Positions 1 to 4,731 of a DNA stretch of 6,450 nucleotides are shown here, one piece after another. This DNA is from CAYMCJ01 sp964388985. GTDB taxonomy: Bacteria; Patescibacteriota; Patescibacteriia; Patescibacteriales; CAYMCJ01. Within the stretch, counting starts at the first letter, position 1; every line of letters starts with the position of its first letter. The DNA lies in the NCBI GenBank assembly GCA_964388985.1, contig CAYMCJ010000055.1, forward strand, positions 1-6,450, read 5' to 3'. The notes below the pieces were generated by a model. That model was not told where the DNA came from, ran no database searches, and saw only the letters and a program-made list of their open reading frames with translations. The translations under genes and the position numbers were made by a program.

Positions 1-253
1 GCAAATAAAAACTAAATTTCCCAAGATATTTATAATATTTATAAAAATCAAAACATTTAATTTTTTTTATTTTAAAATTTCTTTTTAAAGAATAAAAAGA
101 AAAAATGTCTGTCTTAATATCGTTTTCCCTGCCCGGAACCCATAATTCCACTTCAATTCCCTGACTGGCAAACTCTTCGCACATTTTGCAAATCTGCCAG
201 CCATGAGCCTTTTCGGTCGGTATACGAATATTGGCAATATAAACTATCTTCAT
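1..253 (-). CDS. GT-B glycosyltransferase (GT4-like), N-terminal part, runs off the left edge
   Basis: The frame opens with ATG at 253-251 and stays open for 84 codons to the window edge, so the C-terminal part is missing because of the window and not because of a visible break. The product begins MKIVYIANIRIPTEKAHGWQ. This is the first beta strand and loop of a GT-B Rossmann domain, followed by an alpha helix (about residues 17-30) and a second strand (about residues 34-39, VELWVPG). The 'P-T-E-K-A-H-G' loop followed by 'M-C-E-E-F-A-x-x-G' is typical of family 4 glycosyltransferases, where this half binds the acceptor. The nucleotide-sugar domain is not in view, so donor and linkage are unknown. 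It starts 31 nt after the methyltransferase-like gene and is probably cotranscribed with it. No Shine-Dalgarno sequence is visible. Glycosyltransferase is likely; a related GT-B nucleotide-sugar epimerase cannot be excluded from this half alone. Confidence 0.75.
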   Translation of the reverse strand, partial: MKIVYIANIRIPTEKAHGWQICKMCEEFASQGIEVELWVPGRENDIKTDIFSFYSLKRNFKIKKIKCFDFYKYYKYLGKFSFYL

Positions 254-284
254 TTATTTTTTTCTAATTAAAACTATATACATA

Positions 285-896
285 TTAGGAGATTCTATCC
301 AGTTTATCTAATAATATGGCCAGAAGGTAAAGAGGAATCTTAATTATTCTAAATCTTAAATAATAACCCGCTAAATCAATAGCCGAACTAAAAGTGCCTC
401 CCGCGGGAATAATACTGTAATTCATTATTTCATATTCTTTCTTTAATTTATTAATTATATCAACCAATTTTTCTTTGGTAAAACGATTATAATCATGCGG
501 TTGCGGAACTAATCCGCAAATAAGCGGAACATTAAACAAAATAAATTTTTTACTAATTCTTAGACTCTCACTTAAGCATTGAAAATAATTTTTTAAAATA
601 TACAAAACATTAAAATTAATAACTCCATCAAATTCATTGCCCTTAAATAAAAATTTCTTTTCGGCGTCAATTATTAAATCCATGTTTGGAGACGACTTAT
701 AATTTGACCTTTTTATTTTCCATTTTGGCGGCAGGGCCCGGTGGTAAGATGCCGGTTCATGGCCGATTTCCAAAATATTAAATTCAGAATTAAGCCATTT
801 CTCTTTATTAAATAAATCTGTAAGTGAGGCAAAAAGCATTGCCCGGCCGATTGATTTTCCTTTAAAAATTTCTTTAAAAAATACTTTTTTGTTCAT
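285..896 (-). CDS. SAM-dependent methyltransferase-like protein with degenerate SAM loop
   Basis: The 203-residue product resembles small class I (Rossmann-fold) methyltransferases found in glycan clusters. Visible signs are motif I at residues 40-50 (N-I-L-E-I-G-H-E-P-A-S), an acidic strand around 71-79 (N-M-D-L-I-I-D-A-E), the post-motif strand F-D-G-V-I-N-F-N-V-L-Y at 89-99, and P-H-D-Y-N-R-F-T-K-E-K-L at 133-144, a block often seen in this group. The usual glycine-rich G-x-G-x-G is reduced to one glycine, so SAM binding is uncertain. Residues about 174-196 are hydrophobic with basic residues interspersed and could associate with the membrane. The start is fixed by a 4-nt ATGA overlap (893-896) with the stop of the deacetylase gene, implying translational coupling. 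A plausible job is methylation of a sugar or glycan end; the substrate is unknown. A non-catalytic methyltransferase fold is the main alternative. Confidence 0.65.
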   Translation of the reverse strand: MNKKVFFKEIFKGKSIGRAMLFASLTDLFNKEKWLNSEFNILEIGHEPASYHRALPPKWKIKRSNYKSSPNMDLIIDAEKKFLFKGNEFDGVINFNVLYILKNYFQCLSESLRISKKFILFNVPLICGLVPQPHDYNRFTKEKLVDIINKLKKEYEIMNYSIIPAGGTFSSAIDLAGYYLRFRIIKIPLYLLAILLDKLDRIS

Positions 897-1633
897 ATTC
901 TGCCAAATTTTATTATTCCTTTAAATTGAATAAAGCTAACATCAGAATCAATTGAATTCCTTTTTAATCGCCAGCTTTTATCTTTTGCGGTTGTTCTGCC
1001 CGGCTCCACCGTACAAATTATTTTAAATATTTTTCTGGCAATACTTTCTGATTTTTCATTATACCGGCCGCTTGGATATGACAGGCTTTCAACTTTTTTG
1101 CCTATTATTTTTTCTAATATTTCTTTAGATGCATTAAGCTCTTTAATGATTTCATTTTTATCTATATTGGATAATTTAACATGATTATGGCTATGGGATC
1201 CGAATTCAATTAAACCACTTAAGCTCATTTCTTTTATTTCCGCTTCAGACAAAAATTTAAATTCCCCGGCTTTTTTGGGGAATAATGTTTTTTCAATCAA
1301 GGCCGTGCTCATAAAAATTATGGCTGGAAAATTATATTTTTTTAATAAAGGGAAAACGTTGGTGTAATTGTCCCGGTAACCGTCGTCAAAAGTAAGACAG
1401 ACGGTTCTGGGTGATATTTCTTCTTTTTTATCAATTAATTTTGCCAAATCAGACAGTTTTATTATGTTAAATTTATTTTTTTTAAAAAAATCAAGTTGCT
1501 TTTTAAAATTTTTTAATTTAACCGTGGCCAACTCACTATTGTCGCCTACACTATGATACATTAATATCACTGCCCCCTCTAAATTAAAAATAGACAAAAT
1601 AAAATAGACTAAATTTTTCAAAACACTTTTCAT
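893..1633 (-). CDS. Polysaccharide deacetylase family protein (NodB/CE4 domain)
   Basis: The 246-residue product is a compact NodB-homology (carbohydrate esterase 4) protein, a family that removes N- or O-acetyl groups from sugars using a bound divalent metal. Residues 22-29 (V-I-L-M-Y-H-S-V) are the usual lead-in strand. Motif 1 is T-F-D-D-G at 81-85, giving the catalytic Asp83 and metal ligand Asp84. Motif 2 is H-S-H-N-H at 147-151, giving metal ligands His147 and His151. Motif 3 is the Y-P-S-G-R-Y-N block at 186-192. The usual late catalytic His motif is not evident; the C-terminal part reads L-K-R-N-S-I-D-S. Residues 4-17 are hydrophobic and may act as a short membrane anchor; no cleavable signal peptide is clear. 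It begins the downstream gene block after a 197-nt gap and overlaps the methyltransferase-like gene by 4 nt. The likely role is deacetylation of a glycan intermediate; the exact sugar is unknown. Confidence 0.88.
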   Translation of the reverse strand: MKSVLKNLVYFILSIFNLEGAVILMYHSVGDNSELATVKLKNFKKQLDFFKKNKFNIIKLSDLAKLIDKKEEISPRTVCLTFDDGYRDNYTNVFPLLKKYNFPAIIFMSTALIEKTLFPKKAGEFKFLSEAEIKEMSLSGLIEFGSHSHNHVKLSNIDKNEIIKELNASKEILEKIIGKKVESLSYPSGRYNEKSESIARKIFKIICTVEPGRTTAKDKSWRLKRNSIDSDVSFIQFKGIIKFGRI

Positions 1634-1669
1634 AAAATATTATTAAATTTATCACGGTGTTTTCTATAA

Positions 1670-1702
1670 ATAATAGTCTAACTTTTATAGTTAGTCTATT
1701 AT
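1670..1702 (-). repeat. Imperfect inverted repeat / hairpin in the intergenic gap
   Basis: The arms 1670-1682 and 1690-1702 pair over 13 positions with one T:T mismatch (1677 against 1695) and a 7-nt loop (TTTTATA on the plus strand). No run of T follows the hairpin on either strand, so it does not look like an intrinsic terminator. It would lie in the leader of the deacetylase transcript if the promoter proposed at 1721-1749 is used, ending 36 nt before the start codon. Possible roles are an mRNA structure controlling translation or stability, or an operator. A perfect TATAAT on the minus strand (1703-1698) overlaps the outer part of one arm but has no good -35 partner. Confidence 0.45.
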
Positions 1703-1720
1703 AATAAACTTCATGGTCTT

Positions 1721-1749
1721 ATTATTAAACTTTTTTACCTTTAAGTCAA
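1721..1749 (-). promoter_or_regulatory. Candidate sigma-70-type promoter for the deacetylase gene block
   Basis: On the minus strand TTGACT (1749-1744, five of six matches to TTGACA) is followed after exactly 17 nt by AATAAT (1726-1721, five of six matches to TATAAT, but missing the important first T). Transcription would start near 1714, just upstream of the hairpin at 1670-1702, giving a leader of about 80 nt before the ATG at 1633. It lies downstream of the candidate terminator of the preceding block, which is the expected order. In such AT-rich DNA, -10-like hexamers occur often by chance, so the call rests mainly on the -35 element and spacing. Confidence 0.4.
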
Positions 1750-1753
1750 GGCT

Positions 1754-1794
1754 AAAATAAAATAAAAAACAGCTTGTTAAACTAACAAATAAGC
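1754..1794 (-). terminator. Candidate weak Rho-independent terminator after the upstream block
   Basis: Reading the minus strand, TTGTTA (1788-1783), loop GTT and TAACAA (1779-1774) form a perfect 6-bp stem. It can be extended by a GC/GC pair (1794-1793 with 1773-1772) across a 4-nt bulge. Two bases later comes a T-rich run, TTTTTTATTTTATTTT (1769-1754). The stem begins 36 nt after the TAA at 1833-1831, a suitable place for a terminator. The stem is AT-rich and weak, so termination may be partial and the downstream genes could still receive read-through transcription. Confidence 0.4.
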
Positions 1795-1830
1795 CGTTAA
1801 AATCAATTATTGCAAAGTATAAAATTATTT

Positions 1831-2889
1831 TTATTTTACCAATTCCTGAAAAATCCCTTTTAATTCCGCCCCAATTGCCTTGGGGGTAAAATATTTTAAA
1901 TAAATTTGATAACCATTTTTAGCTATTTTTTCTCTTAATTTTGGGTTGTTTTTCAATTCCAGAATTTTAGCGGTCAAATCTTTTTCGTCCTTCATCTGAC
2001 AAAATAAACAATTTTCTTTATCTTTAAAAATCTCTCTCATAGATGAATTATCTCCGGTAATAAGAGGGCGAGCCATAGCAATAGCTTCAACCACCTTAAA
2101 GGAACTGCACCTAGAAGCCTTGTCGCTGTCTCCAAATTTTCCTAAGCAAACATCAGCTCGAGCCATATATTCGCCTAACTCTGCATAAGGCATATAGTTA
2201 ATAAAATTAATATTATTTAATCCCAACTCCTGGCTTAAATTAATTGCTTCGCCGTAAGTATCTAACCGGCCGATTAAATTAAATTCAATCTCTTCTTTTT
2301 CTAAAATTTTAGCCGCTTTAACAATATAAGGAACGCCCTGTAAGGGAATATAGGTTCCGTGAAAATGAACCAAAAAATTTTTTGTTTGTTTTTTTTGCTC
2401 TCGCGGATATAAAACCTTATCATCCGAACCGACCAAGAGCCGCCTAAATTTTTCTTTTTTTATTTTAAAAGTTTTTACGTAATACTTTATATATTCTTCG
2501 GCGTCCAAAAGAATAGTGTCGGCCAAAACGCAGGCCAGCCAATCCAATAAAAAATATTTTACAGCCTGAAAAGAAAACTTTGAGTAAACCTGCCTGTCCA
2601 ATATCATAGAATCATAAGCCGACATAAAAGCGTCAAAAACAATTTTTTTGCCGGTTAACTTAGCCAGTATCCAGGCCAAAGGCATAATCACATAGCCGGG
2701 ATAAGCCACAAAAATAATATCGCATTGGTTTCTGATTGGCCAAAATTTTTTTATTAATTTCAGATACTTTTTAAACCCCGGCTCCCGATTTTGGCATTCA
2801 ATTATTTTTATATTATTTTCTTCTAGACCTTGAATATTTATTTTATTTCTAGTCTCCATCTTATAGAGCCCAAAATAGCAAACTGTCAT
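1831..2889 (-). CDS. GT4-family (GT-B fold) glycosyltransferase, last gene of upstream block
   Basis: The 352-residue length is normal for a complete GT-B enzyme. The N-terminal acceptor domain starts M-T-V-C-Y-F-G-L-Y-K and has Rossmann strands near 57-62 (C-D-I-I-F-V) and 82-86 (K-I-V-F-D). The C-terminal nucleotide-sugar domain starts about residue 171 with N-F-L-V-H-F-H-G-T-Y, followed by G-V-P-Y-I-V-K-A-A (185-193), E-F-N-L-I-G-R-L (202-209), A-D-V-C-L-G (245-250) and F-K-V-V-E-A-I-A-M-A-R-P-L-I-T-G (264-279). In the E-x7-E signature of this family the second Glu is present (Glu268), but the first position is Arg260, as in some GT4 subfamilies. The enzyme would transfer a sugar from a nucleotide donor to a glycan or lipid-linked acceptor at the inner membrane face; donor and acceptor are unknown. 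Its start overlaps the stop of the next GT4 gene by 4 nt (ATGA, 2886-2889), indicating coupled translation. Confidence 0.88.
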   Translation of the reverse strand: MTVCYFGLYKMETRNKINIQGLEENNIKIIECQNREPGFKKYLKLIKKFWPIRNQCDIIFVAYPGYVIMPLAWILAKLTGKKIVFDAFMSAYDSMILDRQVYSKFSFQAVKYFLLDWLACVLADTILLDAEEYIKYYVKTFKIKKEKFRRLLVGSDDKVLYPREQKKQTKNFLVHFHGTYIPLQGVPYIVKAAKILEKEEIEFNLIGRLDTYGEAINLSQELGLNNINFINYMPYAELGEYMARADVCLGKFGDSDKASRCSSFKVVEAIAMARPLITGDNSSMREIFKDKENCLFCQMKDEKDLTAKILELKNNPKLREKIAKNGYQIYLKYFTPKAIGAELKGIFQELVK

Positions 2890-3989
2890 AAATCTTTTAA
2901 AATATTTTTTATTAAATTATCCAAACTATAATCTTTAATAACTGTTTCCCGCAAAATTTCAACCATTTTCTTTTTTTCTTCTCCTGGCCAATCAATAATT
3001 TTTTTAATTTTTTCCGCCAACTCACTTTCATCTTCATTATCTAAAATTAATAACTCTTCCCATTCTTTTAAGATGGGAGCAAAAGTCTTATTTAACACAA
3101 TTACCGGAATACCCGAGGCCATGGATTCCAAAACCACTTTATCCATTCCCCCGGTCGGACATAAATTAATACTTAAATCCGCCCGGCTATATATATTTAT
3201 CATCTCTTTGTTAGGCACGCTGCCGACAAAATTAATATACGAACCTAAATTTTTCTTCTGCACTAATTCTTTTAATTTGGTCTGGTATATCTCATCCTCT
3301 TTATAAACAGGGCTGCCCACTAAATTCACCTGAATATTTTTTACGCCTTGTTTGTTTACTAAACAATCCATTGCTTTAACCAGCAACGCCTGATTTTTAA
3401 TCCGGCTAATCCGACCCACGTATATAATTTTGAATTGGGTGTTGGGTGTTGGGTGTTGGGTGTTGGGTGTTGAAAATTTATCAATGTCTATCCCGTGTCC
3501 TATTATTTTAACTTTTTTACTTTTTATATTAAAACTCTCTCTTGAAGCCGTAAAAATAACATTGGCTAATTTTTCCGCCAGCCACAATTTAAAACCTTTC
3601 CTTTTGTGAACATACCAAAATCCGATTTTTTTCTTCCATAACCGCCAAAATATTCCGCCCAAAACCACATACTCTTTATTCATGTGAACAAAAACCTTGT
3701 CATAATTTTTTCTCTCCTGCCAAATATACTTAAAAAAATTTTTTATATAAAAAAATTTTTTTATAATTTTTAATTTATAATTTTTAATTTCTAAATCTTT
3801 TCCTAAGCTCACCACTCTCACATTATGCGGTAGATCATATTTGCCCACACCCAAAGCTATAACTGTCACTTTATCACAATGTTTTGCGAATTCCCAAATC
3901 CAACCATACATAAAACCCAGCAAATCATCATTGGCATCCACTTTTTGGGTTAAAATTAATATATCATTTTTTTTATCCCTGTTTGACAT
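2886..3989 (-). CDS. GT4-family (GT-B fold) glycosyltransferase with tandem repeats inside the gene
   Basis: The 367-residue product is a full GT-B glycosyltransferase. The N-terminal domain has D-I-L-I-L-T-Q-K-V-D (9-18) and D-K-V-F-V-H-M-N (97-104). The interdomain approach is I-I-G-H-G-I-D-I-D-K-F (162-172). The donor-binding domain has I-I-Y-V-G-R-I-S-R-I-K-N (188-199), V-N-L-V-G-S (221-226), A-D-L-S-I-N (270-275) and M-D-K-V-V-L-E-S-M-A-S-G-I-P-V-I-V (282-298). Glu288 is the conserved second Glu of E-x7-E; the first position is Gly280. Residues 173-185 (STPNTQHPTPNTQ) come entirely from a 7-bp tandem repeat and replace the normally variable linker between the two domains. Residues 67-87, rich in Lys, Ile and Phe, come from a 61-base A/T-only stretch. 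The domain order and motifs around both repeats are intact, so the gene appears functional as read. It starts 8 nt after the GT2 gene. Sugar specificity is unknown. Confidence 0.88.
   Translation of the reverse strand: MSNRDKKNDILILTQKVDANDDLLGFMYGWIWEFAKHCDKVTVIALGVGKYDLPHNVRVVSLGKDLEIKNYKLKIIKKFFYIKNFFKYIWQERKNYDKVFVHMNKEYVVLGGIFWRLWKKKIGFWYVHKRKGFKLWLAEKLANVIFTASRESFNIKSKKVKIIGHGIDIDKFSTPNTQHPTPNTQFKIIYVGRISRIKNQALLVKAMDCLVNKQGVKNIQVNLVGSPVYKEDEIYQTKLKELVQKKNLGSYINFVGSVPNKEMINIYSRADLSINLCPTGGMDKVVLESMASGIPVIVLNKTFAPILKEWEELLILDNEDESELAEKIKKIIDWPGEEKKKMVEILRETVIKDYSLDNLIKNILKDL
3435..3472 (-). repeat. Perfect 7-bp tandem repeat (5.4 copies) inside a glycosyltransferase gene
   Basis: Five identical copies of TTGGGTG on the plus strand (CACCCAA on the coding strand) lie at 3435-3469, with a partial sixth at 3470-3472 and no mismatches. 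Three copies (21 nt) encode seven residues, giving the N-T-Q-H-P-T-P pattern in the linker of the GT4 enzyme. The heptamer is G+C-richer than its surroundings. Because the unit is 7 bp, a change of one copy shifts the frame, whereas a change of three copies adds or removes seven residues in frame. Confidence 0.95.
3730..3790 (-). repeat. 61-base A/T-only coding stretch with a 14-bp tandem repeat
   Basis: Every base from 3730 to 3790 is A or T. Within it, the 14-bp unit TTTATAATTTTTAA (plus strand) occurs at 3760-3773 and again at 3774-3787, with a 3-base partial copy following. The rest consists of two A7T6-7 blocks separated by ATAT (3732-3762). It encodes residues 67-87 of the GT4 enzyme, a Lys/Ile/Phe/Tyr-rich segment (I-K-N-Y-K-L-K-I-I-K-K-F-F) in the N-terminal domain. 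This could be a basic, aromatic membrane-contact patch of the kind many GT-B enzymes have, or a tolerated expansion. The long homopolymer runs may also be prone to slippage or sequencing error. Confidence 0.85.
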
Positions 3990-3997
3990 AAACCGTG

Positions 3998-4726
3998 TTA
4001 TCTAAATAAATTATACTTAATAACATAATAAAATGCGGCCAAGCCGTCTTTCCAGTTTACTTTCTTACCTTCCTTGTAAGTTCGGCCGGAATAAGAAATT
4101 CCGACTTCATATATTCTTAAATCCTTATTTTTTGAAATTAAGGCGGTTATTTCCGGCTCTATTCCGAACCGCTTTGACGAAAGCTTATGTTTTAAATAAT
4201 TTATTGCTTTACGGCCAAAAGCTTTATAACATACCTCTATGTCAGTTAAATTTAGATTAGTAAACATATTGGAAAAAGTAGTTAAAAGCCGATTGCCTAC
4301 ATAATGCCAAAAATATAAAATCCGATGCGGCTTGCTGCTTATAAATCTTGAACCGTAAACTACGTCGGCTTTTTTATCTATAATCGGGCCGAGCATTTCT
4401 TTATACTCATTCGGGTTATATTCCAGGTCAGCATCCTGAATTATCAACATATCGCCCGTACAGATTAAAAAACCCTGCTTTACGGAATCGCCCTTGCCCT
4501 GATTTTTGTCTTTAAAAATAAATTTAATATCTGCTTGTTCAGCAATCTGTCTGTCATTATTTTTATAATTTTTCAGTATTTCCCTGGTACCGTCGGTTGA
4601 ACCATCATCTATTATAATTATTTCTTTTTCTATGCCAGATAATTCAACTTTTAAAACCCGCTCTAATAATCTTATTATCGTATTTTTTTCATTATAAACC
4701 GGTATGATTATGGATAATTTTTTCAT
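3998..4726 (-). CDS. GT2-family glycosyltransferase, dolichyl/polyprenyl-phosphate sugar synthase-like
   Basis: The 242-residue product is a GT-A fold family 2 glycosyltransferase of the DPM1-like type, which typically moves a sugar from a nucleotide donor to a polyprenyl phosphate at the cytoplasmic membrane face. It starts M-K-K-L-S-I-I-I-P-V-Y-N-E-K-N-T (1-16). The nucleotide-binding motif is I-D-D-G-S-T-D-G-T (39-47). The metal-binding D-A-D of I-I-Q-D-A-D-L-E-Y is at 98-100. Further family blocks are V-V-Y-G-S-R-F (122-128), L-T-D-I-E-V-C-Y-K-A-F (160-170) and F-G-I-E-P-E-I-T-A (187-195). No C-terminal membrane helices are present, matching the short soluble DPM1 form. The gene begins 5 nt after the radical SAM gene and ends 8 nt before the GT4 gene, so it is almost certainly cotranscribed with both. 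The likely role is supplying a lipid-linked sugar for the pathway; the sugar identity is not shown. Confidence 0.92.
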   Translation of the reverse strand: MKKLSIIIPVYNEKNTIIRLLERVLKVELSGIEKEIIIIDDGSTDGTREILKNYKNNDRQIAEQADIKFIFKDKNQGKGDSVKQGFLICTGDMLIIQDADLEYNPNEYKEMLGPIIDKKADVVYGSRFISSKPHRILYFWHYVGNRLLTTFSNMFTNLNLTDIEVCYKAFGRKAINYLKHKLSSKRFGIEPEITALISKNKDLRIYEVGISYSGRTYKEGKKVNWKDGLAAFYYVIKYNLFR

Positions 4727-4731
4727 AAAAT

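Noticed and set aside
1..253. Left-edge glycosyltransferase considered as a pseudogene fragment
   Set aside because: The frame is open to the first base of the window with an intact N-terminal motif, so it is cut by the window boundary and not by a mutation.
893..896. Possible recoding of TGA as glycine, as in some candidate-phylum bacteria
   Set aside because: TGA ends two genes exactly at ATGA junctions where the next gene starts in another frame, and no family protein here needs TGA read through. The standard code explains all genes.
1691..1714. Minus-strand micro-frame of seven codons (MKFIIID, then TAA) in the intergenic gap
   Set aside because: It resembles the start of a Rossmann-type protein but stops at once. 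There is no ribosome binding site and no continuing homology in nearby frames, and it overlaps the hairpin arm. Chance or a tiny leader peptide cannot be separated, so it is not called.
3435..3472. Short repeats considered as a CRISPR array or origin iterons
   Set aside because: The units are contiguous 7-mers without spacers and lie within an intact coding frame. There are no cas or replication genes nearby.
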